A stretch of 64,000 nucleotides of DNA from CAWKKW01 sp963850345 (GTDB taxonomy: Bacteria > Acidobacteriota > Terriglobia > Terriglobales > Acidobacteriaceae). How positions within the stretch are numbered: the first letter of the stretch is position 1; each line of letters begins with the position of its first letter. Below are positions 34,176-42,484 of this stretch, piece after piece. Both the position numbers and the translations under genes were made by a program. Where the stretch lies: positions 434,001 to 498,000 of the forward strand of contig CAWKKW010000005.1 in NCBI GenBank assembly GCA_963850345.1. Reading direction: 5' to 3'. The notes under the pieces were generated by a model. It did not search any database and was not told the origin of the DNA. It was given only the letters and a program-made list of their open reading frames with translations.

Positions 34176-34991
34176 TCAACGAGGAACGAGAACGTTGTTG
34201 GCGGGCAGGCTTGCGATGTCGTCCGACTCAGTGCCGTCACTCAATCCGCCGTATCGGCGCTCGCGGCCCTGGTAGTCCGCGATGGCCTGCAGCATGTGGA
34301 TGCCGCGGAAGTCGGGCCAGAGCCGATCAGTCACGAAGATCTCGGAGTAGGCAATCTGCCACAGCAGGAAGTTCGAAATGCGCATCTCGCCCGACGTGCG
34401 GATGATGAGGTCCGGATCCGGCATGTGCGACGTATACAGGTGGCGCTGAATGTCCTGCTCGGTGACCGCGTCGATGCTCAGCTTGCCATCGCATACCTCG
34501 GCACATACCGCGCGGAAGGCGTCCAGCAATTCGGAGCGGGCTCCATAGTTGAGCGCCAGCGTAAGTACGGTTCCGGTGTTCCCGGCAGTCGCCTCAGCGG
34601 CCCACTGCATCTTGTCGCGCACCTCACCGGGCAGTTTGTCGGTGCGGCCGATGTACTGAATTCTGACGTTATTGTCATTCATTCGCTGCACATTGTTCAT
34701 CAGGTACGAACGCAGCAACAGCATGAGGAAGTTGACTTCCGTCTTGGGGCGGCGAAGATTATTTTCGAGGGAAAACGCGTAGAGCGTCAGCCACGGAAGA
34801 TTGATGCGAGAGGCAGTTTCGACTACATACTGCACCGACTCTGCGCCCTGCTGATGCCCTAAGAAGCGCTTGAGGCTGCGCTTACCGGCCCAGCGGCCGT
34901 TGCCGTCCATGATGATGGCAACATGCTTTGGCAACCGAGCAGGATCCAGGGTACGGTAGATCGCCTGCTCGTCGGCAGAAAGCTCGTGCAC
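34176..34991 (-). CDS. uppS: Undecaprenyl diphosphate synthase
   Basis: Cis-prenyl transferase making the C55 carrier for peptidoglycan and other envelope polymers. The conserved block HVAIIMDGNGRWAGKRSLKR carries the catalytic aspartate; later marks are LTLYAFSLENNLRRP and IRTSGEMRISNFLLWQIAYS. I use GTG 34991, which puts about 22 residues before that block (271 residues total); TTG 35015 with AGAGG upstream is an equal candidate. The reading frame runs up to 35069 without an ATG. Separated from cdsA by the VWA gene; the downstream terminator suggests it is expressed separately. Confidence 0.93.
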   Translation of the reverse strand: MHELSADEQAIYRTLDPARLPKHVAIIMDGNGRWAGKRSLKRFLGHQQGAESVQYVVETASRINLPWLTLYAFSLENNLRRPKTEVNFLMLLLRSYLMNNVQRMNDNNVRIQYIGRTDKLPGEVRDKMQWAAEATAGNTGTVLTLALNYGARSELLDAFRAVCAEVCDGKLSIDAVTEQDIQRHLYTSHMPDPDLIIRTSGEMRISNFLLWQIAYSEIFVTDRLWPDFRGIHMLQAIADYQGRERRYGGLSDGTESDDIASLPANNVLVPR

Positions 34992-35139
34992 ACGGCTTGG
35001 CGTCGGAGATCGCAAGCGAAAGCCTCTACTCTCCGACCGTAGCACATGGCACACCCCGCCGCAATGCAACGGGGATCAACTTCGATCAGCGTGCGAGCGC
35101 TTGCAGTGGCGCTTCGCTCGAACGCAGAACTCTGAAGTA

Positions 35140-35676
35140 CTAAGCCATGCGCCGCCGGCCGGTTGCCAGATCCCGGACCTGGTTGAGAAACACGGAACGC
35201 TGGAAGGCGTCGAGTTGAGCGATGTACGGGGCGATCTCCGCCAGGAACGGATCTCCAAGCACAGACTGCGTGTCTTCGCACTTGCGGCTTCTGGCATCCC
35301 GCACCAGATCGCAAACGTCGACCTCGAGAGCCGCTGCCAGACGCGCAAGAGACGAAAGCGTCGGCATGGCTTTGCCATTTTCAATCTTGGAGATGTAGGT
35401 GCGCGGAACCTGCATCCGTCCTGCGAGTTGCCGCTGACTCAGTCCGCGGTTGTGGCGAATGTCGCGAACGGCGCGGGCGACCTGCAGGCTGTCGTCGTCG
35501 GAAGACGACGATTCCGATGCCACGACCAATTGCGGCATCTGCAGTTCGGGCTCTTCCAGTTCCAGGGGTTTGCGGCAGCGTCTGCAGTGAGAGTTCGTTG
35601 TTCGAAACTGCACCAGACTGCAGTGCTCGCAACGAAGTACCTCACGCGCCTCGACTGTGGCTAAGGTAGTTGCCAT
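35140..35676 (-). CDS. XRE-family regulator with N-terminal zinc ribbon
   Basis: 178 residues from ATG 35676 (MATTLATVEAREVLRCEHCS). Cysteines 16, 19, 31 and 34 form a CxxC-x11-CxxC ribbon. After an acidic serine-rich linker comes an HTH_3/Cro-C1 helix-turn-helix (about residues 67-125; LSQRQLAGRMQVPRTYISKIENG). The C-terminal 50 residues are helical (LAEIAPYIAQLDAFQRSVFLNQ) and may dimerise. Targets unknown. A 150-base gap separates it from uppS downstream. Confidence 0.88.
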   Translation of the reverse strand: MATTLATVEAREVLRCEHCSLVQFRTTNSHCRRCRKPLELEEPELQMPQLVVASESSSSDDDSLQVARAVRDIRHNRGLSQRQLAGRMQVPRTYISKIENGKAMPTLSSLARLAAALEVDVCDLVRDARSRKCEDTQSVLGDPFLAEIAPYIAQLDAFQRSVFLNQVRDLATGRRRMA

Positions 35677-36000
35677 AAATTGTACGGAGCACCAGAGCAG
35701 GCGTCCGTGGCGGAACGGCATTGTAAGCCCAATTCCTGCCATCTTTGTCTACCTTGAGGGTGTAGTACCTGACTTGTCAAGTGAAAAAGAAGAGTCAACC
35801 CGAAGAAACCCGAAGATCCTCCCAAGAAACAGGAAGGCAATGCAATACGCAGCCTCTCTGGGGCGCGAGAACGGCTCAGAGCGAATCGGCATCTCAACCG
35901 GAAGAGTTCGAAGGCGGGTGACAAGCAGGTATCGCCGGAATATCTGGCCCGCAGTTCGTGCCCGATGCAGTGTCTGACTTAAGTGGTGGAGCAAACCCCT
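35677..36000. other. 324-base intergenic stretch with one short dyad
   Basis: No gene seen. It contains the perfect short dyad ACTTG-T-CAAGT at 35772-35782; read on the minus strand this includes TTGACA, a possible -35 box for the zinc-ribbon regulator, though no good -10 follows at 17 bases. The right part should hold the promoter of the outer-membrane-like gene at 36001. Confidence 0.4.
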
Positions 36001-36498
36001 ATGAAACGCGTGCGGTATTTCCTGTTGATGATGGCTTGCATGCTGGTGAGTCTGTCTACTCATGCACAAACGGGTATTTACGGAGCGTTCACCGGCGCTG
36101 ATGCTGGCTCGGGCAGCAGTGGAAAGCTGTATGGCGGCACCGTGGGACTGTACTCGACGCCCTGGCATGCGCCAGTGGTAAGTGCGGGTTTCGATGTTCG
36201 CGGCGAATTCCTGCATGGGAATGGTCAGTCGCTCGACAGCGGTCTCGCCGGCCTCAGAGTCGCCGTGCATCCACCGGTATTCCCGCTCAAGCCGTATGTC
36301 GAAGCCCTGGGTGGAGTGGGGCGCGCCGATGTGGCCAACGCGACCTCAACCAACGCTCAGTACCGAATCGTCGGCGGCATCGATTGGACCATCTTGCCCC
36401 GAATCGATTGGCGAGTGGTGGAGTTCAGCGGAGGCGAGATCAGCGGCGGTGCGTCGCCCAGAGTTCTCAGCACTGGGCTGGTGTTGCGGCTGCCGTGA
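36001..36498 (+). CDS. Exported outer-membrane beta-barrel-like protein
   Basis: 165 residues from ATG 36001. Signal peptide MKRVRYFLLMMACMLVSLST with cleavage likely after THA-QT. The mature part alternates hydrophobic and small residues in short strands with glycine turns (GIYGAFTGADAGSG, LYGGTVGLYSTPW, VVSAGFDVRGEF, GLAGLRVAVHP, YRIVGGIDWTI) and ends with a strand finishing LVLRLP, as in eight-stranded OmpA/OmpX-like barrels. No precise family recognised. Alone on its strand between two gaps. Confidence 0.65.
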   Translation: MKRVRYFLLMMACMLVSLSTHAQTGIYGAFTGADAGSGSSGKLYGGTVGLYSTPWHAPVVSAGFDVRGEFLHGNGQSLDSGLAGLRVAVHPPVFPLKPYVEALGGVGRADVANATSTNAQYRIVGGIDWTILPRIDWRVVEFSGGEISGGASPRVLSTGLVLRLP

Positions 36499-36590
36499 GG
36501 CTCGATTCGCTGACCGACGCTGTTTGACGACATCCGAGCCTCAATTCCCATTCTTTTCTCGATTAGGATGAGATCGAGGTGCTCTGAAGC

Positions 36591-37193
36591 ATGGCAGATT
36601 ATTCCCGCGAGGCAGCCTGGGCGCTGCTCAACGAACACACCAAGTCACCCAGCTTGCTGAAACATGCGTTGGCCGTCGAAGCATGCGTGCGCGCTTACGG
36701 CGAGGCAGAAGCAGACGCTCGCGGGTTGTCAGGCGCGGAGCGCGAGGCGTTGCTCGAAACCTATTCCTGCACAGCACTGTTACATGATTTCGACTATGAG
36801 AAGTTTCCTTCGCTCGAGGACCATCCGTTTGAAGGGAACAAGATTCTGACCGCGCAGGGCTGGCCCGCGGAGATTCGCACGGCGATCCTCGGCCACGCGG
36901 AGTATTCGGGTGTGCCGCGCGTGACGCATCTGGACAAGACACTGTTTGCCTGTGACGAGCTGGCTGGGTTTCTCACCGCGTGTTCGCTGGTCAAGCCGAC
37001 GAAGTCCATTCACGATGTCGAAGTCGCGGGCGTGCGCAAAAAGATGAAGGACAAAGCGTTTGCGAAGGGCGTTCACCGCGAGGACATCGTGAAGGGCGCG
37101 GCGGAGTTAGGCGTGGATCTGGATACCCATATTCAGTTCTGCATCGAGGCAATGCGAGCCAAAGCCGAAGAACTGGGCCTGCAGCGGAGCTAG
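36591..37193 (+). CDS. HD-domain putative phosphohydrolase
   Basis: 200 residues. HD-superfamily metal site: histidine in SLLKHALAVEA, the HD pair in ALLHDFDYEKF, and HAEYSGVPR as a further histidine; then helices ending in an ELAGFLTACSLVKP segment. Proteins of this small single-domain type are annotated as HDIG-domain hydrolases of unknown substrate (nucleotides or phosphoesters). Complete at normal length, convergent with the next gene, 26 bases between stops. Confidence 0.85.
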   Translation: MADYSREAAWALLNEHTKSPSLLKHALAVEACVRAYGEAEADARGLSGAEREALLETYSCTALLHDFDYEKFPSLEDHPFEGNKILTAQGWPAEIRTAILGHAEYSGVPRVTHLDKTLFACDELAGFLTACSLVKPTKSIHDVEVAGVRKKMKDKAFAKGVHREDIVKGAAELGVDLDTHIQFCIEAMRAKAEELGLQRS

Positions 37194-37219
37194 TTTTCGA
37201 GTTTCACGGATGAGGCCGG

Positions 37220-37561
37220 CTATCGGTGGAAGGCGAAGACGAAGTAGAGCGCCGTCAATGCGACAGACAGCGCGACCAGTACTTCGGTTCGTAGCTTTTC
37301 TTGCGGATCGCAGGTGGTGCGTTCCGGATGGCGCGGGTGATAGCGCAGCGACAACGGGCTCCCAGCCTCGTAGCTCTGCGGGGAGCGGAAGCATCCTGAA
37401 TACATCTTGTCCTGGACCCAGTAGACAAAACGCACCGAATAGAGCTTCGCCGGGGCTTCGCTCATGCCAGTGAGCGGATGGCAGTCGGCGACAGTCGCGG
37501 TGGTCTCGAGCCAATCCTCGTTCTTCCGTTGGCGGAACAGAGCAGGAAACGCAAGATCCAT
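37220..37561 (-). CDS. Small membrane-anchored protein, DUF3592-like
   Basis: 113 residues from ATG 37561 (MDLAFPALF). A soluble beta-rich part (WLETTATVADCHPL...YSVRFVYWVQDKMYSGCF...GSPLSLRYHPRHPERTTCDP) resembles the DUF3592 pattern, in which a variable 'T-A-x-V' strand and 'Y-x-P-x-x-P' element recur, followed by one C-terminal hydrophobic helix (VLVALSVALTALYFVFAF). Function unknown. Confidence 0.6.
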   Translation of the reverse strand: MDLAFPALFRQRKNEDWLETTATVADCHPLTGMSEAPAKLYSVRFVYWVQDKMYSGCFRSPQSYEAGSPLSLRYHPRHPERTTCDPQEKLRTEVLVALSVALTALYFVFAFHR

Positions 37562-37653
37562 GGGCAAGAGTATGCCATTGACTGAGTGGTTTGCGCTTAT
37601 GAAATCGCCTCGGGATTGAAGCGGTACCGCAATGCTATGATTGCGAGTTTCTT

Positions 37654-39414
37654 ATGGCCGATCCCAACACCACTCCAAACCCCGAATCCTCACTGACCCA
37701 GCCGGCACCTCAGCCGGCCAAACTGAACAATTCCCTTCCCTCCAAGCTGGACCCCAACGCGCCCCGTGCCAAAAGCCACGCCGCTGGGATGTTGGCGCTG
37801 CTGGGAGCCCTCCGGCAGCAGGAGGCAGAGATTCGCCAGGGAGGGGGCGTCAAGGCGATCGACTCGCAACACGCAAAGAAGCGGCTGACCGCCCGGGAGC
37901 GGCTGTCGCTGCTGCTGGATCCTGACACGGAGTTTGTGGAACTGGGCCTCTTTGCCGCCTTCGGCATGTACGAAGAGTGGGGTGGAGCGGCCGCCGCCGG
38001 GGCTGTCACCGGCCTGGGACGCGTCGCCGGTCGACTGGTGATGATCATCGCCAACGACGCCACGGTGAAGGCTGGCGCCTTCTTTCCGATGACGGCGAAG
38101 AAGGTCATCCGCGCGCAGACGATTGCCATGGAAAACCGGCTTCCCACGCTCTACCTGGTTGACTCGGCGGGCGTGTTTCTGCCGCTCCAGGAAGACGTTT
38201 TTCCCGATCAGGACGACTTCGGCCGCATCTTTCGAAACAACGCGGTGATGAGCGCCAAGGGCATTCCGCAGATCACGGCCATCATGGGCATGTGCGTGGC
38301 GGGCGGCGCGTATCTGCCGGTGATGACCGACCACGTGCTGATGACGGAAGGCAGCGGTCTGTTTCTCGCCGGGCCGGCGCTGGTGCAGGCCGCCATCGGA
38401 CAGAAGTATTCGGCGGAAGAGTTGGGCGGGGCCACCATGCACGCCGAGATCTCCGGAACGGTAGATTTCAAGGAGCCCAACGACCATCTCTGCCTGGCGC
38501 GCCTGCGTTCTTTAGTCGGCAAGCTGGGGCATCGCGAGCATGCCACGTTTGACCGGACCGTCTACCAGGCCGACAAGGACGCGCCGAAATACGAGGCCGA
38601 AGGTCTTTACAGCCTGCTCGATCCCGATCCCTCCAAGGGAACTGGCAGCTACGACATGCACGAACTGATTGCGCGGCTAGTCGACCGCAGCGAGTTCGAT
38701 GAATATAAGGCGGAGTATGGCCGCACGGTGATCTGCGGCTACGCGCGCATCGGCGGCTACGCTGTCGGACTGGTCGCGAACCAGAAGACCCACCAGACGC
38801 AGACGTCACACGAGGGCGAGAAGCGGGTAGAGTTTGGCGGCGTGATCTATGCGGAAAGCGCAGAGAAGGCGGCGCGCTTCATCATGGATTGCAATCAGAA
38901 CCTGGTGCCGCTGATCTTTCTTCATGACGTGAACGGCTTTATGGTGGGGCGCGATGCGGAGTGGAGCGGGATCATTCGCGCGGGCGCGAAGATGGTGTCG
39001 GCGGTCTCGACCTCGACGGTCCCCAAGATCACCGTGATCGTCGGCGGTTCCTTCGGCGCCGGACACTATGCCATGTGCGGTAAGGCCTACGACCCGAGGT
39101 TTATGTTCGCGTGGCCGACGGCTCGCTACGCCGTCATGAGCGGCGCGGCGGCGGCCAACACGCTGGTGGAGATCAAGATCAAGCAACTAGAACGCAGCGG
39201 CAAGAAGCTCAGCGACGAGGAGAAGCAGGAACTGCTGCGCAGCATTCAAGCGACCTATGAGGAACAGACCGACTGCCGGTACGCCGCGGCCAGGCTCTGG
39301 GTGGATGCGATTCTCGATCCGGCAAAGACACGGGAGACATTGATCACCGCGCTCGAGGCGGTGTCGCTCAATCCTGAAGTGGCGAAGTTTAACGTGGGCG
39401 TCATTCAAACCTGA
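37654..39414 (+). CDS. Acyl-CoA carboxylase carboxyltransferase subunit, MccB-like
   Basis: Transfers CO2 from biotin to an acyl-CoA. 586 residues: a proline-rich N-terminal extension of about 45, then the two crotonase-like halves. GVFLPLQEDVFPDQDDFGRI and MGMCVAGGAYLPVM in the N half and GGSFGAGHYAMCGKAYDPRF in the C half are typical of 3-methylcrotonyl- or geranyl-CoA carboxylase beta chains rather than propionyl-CoA ones. With the HMG-CoA lyase-like and enoyl-CoA hydratase genes downstream, leucine degradation is the likely pathway (inference). The biotin carboxylase alpha chain is not in the window. Confidence 0.9.
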   Translation: MADPNTTPNPESSLTQPAPQPAKLNNSLPSKLDPNAPRAKSHAAGMLALLGALRQQEAEIRQGGGVKAIDSQHAKKRLTARERLSLLLDPDTEFVELGLFAAFGMYEEWGGAAAAGAVTGLGRVAGRLVMIIANDATVKAGAFFPMTAKKVIRAQTIAMENRLPTLYLVDSAGVFLPLQEDVFPDQDDFGRIFRNNAVMSAKGIPQITAIMGMCVAGGAYLPVMTDHVLMTEGSGLFLAGPALVQAAIGQKYSAEELGGATMHAEISGTVDFKEPNDHLCLARLRSLVGKLGHREHATFDRTVYQADKDAPKYEAEGLYSLLDPDPSKGTGSYDMHELIARLVDRSEFDEYKAEYGRTVICGYARIGGYAVGLVANQKTHQTQTSHEGEKRVEFGGVIYAESAEKAARFIMDCNQNLVPLIFLHDVNGFMVGRDAEWSGIIRAGAKMVSAVSTSTVPKITVIVGGSFGAGHYAMCGKAYDPRFMFAWPTARYAVMSGAAAANTLVEIKIKQLERSGKKLSDEEKQELLRSIQATYEEQTDCRYAAARLWVDAILDPAKTRETLITALEAVSLNPEVAKFNVGVIQT

Positions 39415-39563
39415 CCGGCAAACCTGATCTGCAAACCTGATCGCGCGCATGGGCTAGCCTTCTCGGGGGCGAGGCAGCAGCGAGTTCGCAGCGGGTTGTT
39501 ATTCCCGGCACGGGGCTGCGCCTACCACATCCGTTCCAGGCATCGAGCGATTATGCTGTGGGA

Positions 39564-39968
39564 ATGGCTCGCATGTCCTCCACGTTGCCGGAAGGAAGAA
39601 ACCCTTCCAGGCGCCCGCGCGGTCGGAAGAAGCAGGCGAAATCCGGGGTAGCGATATGGTGGCCGTTGCTGCTGGGAATGCTGGTTACGCCGCTGGCTCT
39701 GCGGGCAGCCGCGGTGATGGCGCTCGAGGGGCCTGATTCCCTGCGCATGCTGTACCCGTTCGTGCTGCTGCTGAAGCTTCGCGCGCTGGGGCTTTCGGAG
39801 GAGTTGGCCAACAATCTCTCGCAGCTGATGATGTACCTGCAATTCCCGCTGTACGGTCTCTTCATGTCGCTGATCTTGCGAAGCAAAGGATGGCTGAGCG
39901 CGCTGATGCAGACCGTGGCACTGCATTTTCTCACCGTGGGGTTCCTGATCGGCATCGCACACATGTAA
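39564..39968 (+). CDS. Small membrane protein in the leucine-degradation-like cluster
   Basis: About 134 residues from ATG 39564 (alternatives GTG 39558, ATG 39573). Basic N-terminus (SRRPRGRKKQAKSG) then three hydrophobic segments: WWPLLLGMLVTPLALRAAAV, LMMYLQFPLYGLFMSLIL and LMQTVALHFLTVGFLIGIAH. The basic start facing the cytosol predicts its topology. No family recognised. Its stop is 27 bases before the lyase-like gene, so it is probably cotranscribed although its role in the pathway is unclear. Confidence 0.6.
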   Translation: MARMSSTLPEGRNPSRRPRGRKKQAKSGVAIWWPLLLGMLVTPLALRAAAVMALEGPDSLRMLYPFVLLLKLRALGLSEELANNLSQLMMYLQFPLYGLFMSLILRSKGWLSALMQTVALHFLTVGFLIGIAHM

Positions 39969-39995
39969 TAGCAGTCGGCAGGAGAGAACGACACG

Positions 39996-40868
39996 GTGAC
40001 GAATCAAGTGAAGTTGGTCGAGTGCCCCCGGGATGCGTGGCAAGGCCTGCCCAAACCCATTCCGGTGGATGTAAAAGTGGACTACCTGCGCATGGTGATT
40101 GGCGCGGGCTTCGAACATATCGATGCTGTCTCGTTCGTATCTCCGGCGGCCGTGCCGCAGATGGCGGACTCCGAGCAGGTGCTTACATTTCTCGACCCGC
40201 CGCCGGAAATCGACATCATCGGCATCGTGGTGAATGCAAAAGGGGCAGAGCGCGCGATCGCTACTGGAGCGGTGCAGACGCTTGGCTTTCCCTACTCCAT
40301 CTCCCCGGAATTTCTTAAGCGCAACCAGCATCAGACGCCGGAGGAGGCGCTGGATGCTCTCGAAGCCATCGGTCAGGCGGCGTTCAAAGCAGGGCTCGAT
40401 GTAGTTGCGTATGTCTCGATGGCCTTCGGCAACCCGTATGGCGAGGCTTGGGATATTGACGAGGTGCTCGCTGCCTGCGATCTGCTGGCTGACTCCGGCA
40501 TCGAGCAGATCTCGCTGGCGGATACCGTTGGGCGTGCAACGACGCAGCAGGTTTCGCAGTTGCTGCGGGCTGTTCTTGAAGCGCAAAGTGGAACCGAAAT
40601 TGGAGTTCACCTGCATGCGCGGCCCGATGAGGTAGCTGCCAAAGTCGCCGCAGCCTACCATGCTGGTTGCCGGCGCTTTGATATGGCCGTGGGTGGATTG
40701 GGCGGATGCCCGTTTGCACAGGATGCGTTGGTCGGAAATCTGACTACGGAACTGGCGGTTGAGGAATTACGCAGGCTCGGAGCCGAGTTGCCCGCGCTCG
40801 AACCCCTGGACGGGCTGACGGCCGCGAGTGCTGCCATCGCGGAGCGATTTGGCGCGACCAAGCAGTAG
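39996..40868 (+). CDS. Hydroxymethylglutaryl-CoA lyase-like protein (diverged)
   Basis: TIM-barrel lyase that would split HMG-CoA into acetyl-CoA and acetoacetate. GTG 39996, AGGAGA ten bases upstream; 290 residues. Retained family residues: R and D in ECPRDAWQG, FVSPAAVPQMAD, the metal histidines in HLH (residues near 205), and the catalytic-cysteine loop GGLGGCPFAQDALVGNL. Changed: the usual PRDGLQNE is PRDAWQGL and the usual HxHDTxG is HLHARPD. So it is either an HMG-CoA lyase of a diverged clade or a relative with another 3-hydroxyacyl-CoA substrate. Ten bases before the hydratase gene. Confidence 0.82.
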   Translation: MTNQVKLVECPRDAWQGLPKPIPVDVKVDYLRMVIGAGFEHIDAVSFVSPAAVPQMADSEQVLTFLDPPPEIDIIGIVVNAKGAERAIATGAVQTLGFPYSISPEFLKRNQHQTPEEALDALEAIGQAAFKAGLDVVAYVSMAFGNPYGEAWDIDEVLAACDLLADSGIEQISLADTVGRATTQQVSQLLRAVLEAQSGTEIGVHLHARPDEVAAKVAAAYHAGCRRFDMAVGGLGGCPFAQDALVGNLTTELAVEELRRLGAELPALEPLDGLTAASAAIAERFGATKQ

Positions 40869-40878
40869 CAGGAGAACG

Positions 40879-41706
40879 ATGCCGAATTACGAAACGCTAC
40901 TTGTCCACGACAGCCCCCGGGACGATTCCGAGGCTGGCGACACTCTCATCCGCACCATCCAGATGAATCGGCCGGAGCGCCGCAACGCGCTGAACCCCAC
41001 CATGGTGCACGAACTTCGCACTGCGCTCGAGGATGCGGAACAATCCGACTGCGCGGTGGTGATTTTGACCGGAGCGGGAGCGGCGTTTTGCGCGGGGCTC
41101 GATCTCGATCATCTGCGCACGTTGAACGACAGCTCTCTCGAAGCGCAACGAGAAGATTCCACAAAAATCGCCGGCCTGTTTCGCGAACTCTACGATTTTC
41201 CCAAACCAACTATCGCGGCGGTGAACGGAGCAGCGATTGCCGGAGGAACGGGGCTTGCGACCATCTGCGACTTCACCCTCGCGTCTCCTGAAGCGAAGTT
41301 TGGCTACACCGAGGTGCGCATCGGTTTTATTCCTGCCATCGTCGCCTCGTTCCTGCGACTGCAGATTGGCGAGAAGCAGGCACGCGATCTGCTGCTCACC
41401 GGCAGATTGATCGATGCAGAGGAAGCGCACAGGCTCGGCCTGGTCACGCGAGTCGTGCCCGGCGCTGAGTTGATGATCGAGGCCCGCAAACTGGCGAAGG
41501 CGTTATTGCAGAACAGCCCGCAAGCGATGCAGATGGTGAAGAAGCTGCTCAGCGCCAACGTACGGCAGCAACTCGACGTCGAGATCGCATCGGCGATCGA
41601 GTGGAATGCAGCGGCGCGCGGCACCGCCGATTTCAAAGAAGGCGTGAGCGCCTTCCTCGAAAAGCGCAAGCCGGATTGGCCATCTCTCAAACCAAGCAGA
41701 AGCTGA
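40879..41706 (+). CDS. Enoyl-CoA hydratase, possibly methylglutaconyl-CoA hydratase
   Basis: Crotonase-fold enzyme; ATG 40879 after AGGAGA, 275 residues. Oxyanion-hole motifs GAGAAFCAGLDLDHL and VNGAAIAGGTGLATICDFTL, then AKFGYTEVRIGFIPA, in which the glutamates match catalytic positions of hydratases. In this cluster the expected step is hydration of 3-methylglutaconyl-CoA to HMG-CoA, between the MccB-like carboxylase and the lyase. Specificity is inferred from neighbours only. Confidence 0.88.
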   Translation: MPNYETLLVHDSPRDDSEAGDTLIRTIQMNRPERRNALNPTMVHELRTALEDAEQSDCAVVILTGAGAAFCAGLDLDHLRTLNDSSLEAQREDSTKIAGLFRELYDFPKPTIAAVNGAAIAGGTGLATICDFTLASPEAKFGYTEVRIGFIPAIVASFLRLQIGEKQARDLLLTGRLIDAEEAHRLGLVTRVVPGAELMIEARKLAKALLQNSPQAMQMVKKLLSANVRQQLDVEIASAIEWNAAARGTADFKEGVSAFLEKRKPDWPSLKPSRS

Positions 41707-41726
41707 ACACGCCTGCGCGCCGTCGC

Positions 41727-42356
41727 TCAATAAGCAACGGTGAATCGCTGTCTCACGTGCTTCGGGTGTTCCAGTTCGTCGACCAACGCGATGGCAAAGT
41801 CCTCAGCCGAGATTCGACTATGTCCTTCCGCATCGGTTAGCAGTTCCTCGCCTCCGACGCGGAATTTCCCCGTCCGTTCTCCGGGGGCAATCTCAGCGGC
41901 GGGACTGACGCTGGTCCAGTCGAGGCTGGAGTTCCTCAATATCTCGAGGGCGTCGCGATGCGCGAGTGCGATAGGCTTCCACTCGGCAGGAAAGTTCGGC
42001 GCATCGACCAGTTGAACTCCGGGCGCGACCAGCAGGCTACCTGCGCCGCCCACCGCGATGAGGCGTTGAGTGCCGGACTGCTTCAGCCCCTGCACCAGTG
42101 ATTCTGTCGCGTGGATCAGCTTGCCGACTGCGTCGGAATCAATGCCGGGACCATAGGAGCTGATGACCGCCTCAGAGTCGCGAGCGGCGCGTGAGACGTC
42201 TTCTGCATTGAAGATGTCGCCGTGAATCGGCTCCGCGCCCGGGAGCAGCTTAGACGCATCGCGCACGACGGCCTTCACTGCATGCCCACGAGAGAGCAGT
42301 TCCGTCAGAATGCGGGAACCGATGGTTCCGGTGGCACCGAAGAGTACGACGTTCAT
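41727..42356 (-). CDS. NAD(P)-binding epimerase/flavin-reductase-like protein
   Basis: 209 residues from ATG 42356, with GGGAGG nine bases upstream. Rossmann start MNVVLFGATGTIGSRILTEL with GATGTIG glycine motif, then GDIFNAEDV, LIAVGGAGSLLVAPG and the DWTSVSPAAEIAPGERTG block, which is typical of the atypical-SDR group often named YwnB/NAD(P)H-binding. The SDR catalytic YxxxK is absent, as in that group. Substrate unknown. Convergent with the hydratase, 20 bases between stops. Confidence 0.88.
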   Translation of the reverse strand: MNVVLFGATGTIGSRILTELLSRGHAVKAVVRDASKLLPGAEPIHGDIFNAEDVSRAARDSEAVISSYGPGIDSDAVGKLIHATESLVQGLKQSGTQRLIAVGGAGSLLVAPGVQLVDAPNFPAEWKPIALAHRDALEILRNSSLDWTSVSPAAEIAPGERTGKFRVGGEELLTDAEGHSRISAEDFAIALVDELEHPKHVRQRFTVAY

Positions 42357-42484
42357 GCGAGAGCCTCCCTGTAGTTGACTGCTCGCTGAATCGACTGAGC
42401 AGGCAGCCAAACTAGGGATGACGCTCTTTTCCTAAAGATTCGGGTTTTGGCGACGCCGAGCCGCAATCTTTGCTGCGACAGCAA

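Noticed and set aside
34992..35069. N-terminal extension of UppS up to 35069
   Set aside because: The upstream frame starts only with TTG and its residues do not resemble the family; treated as leader sequence.
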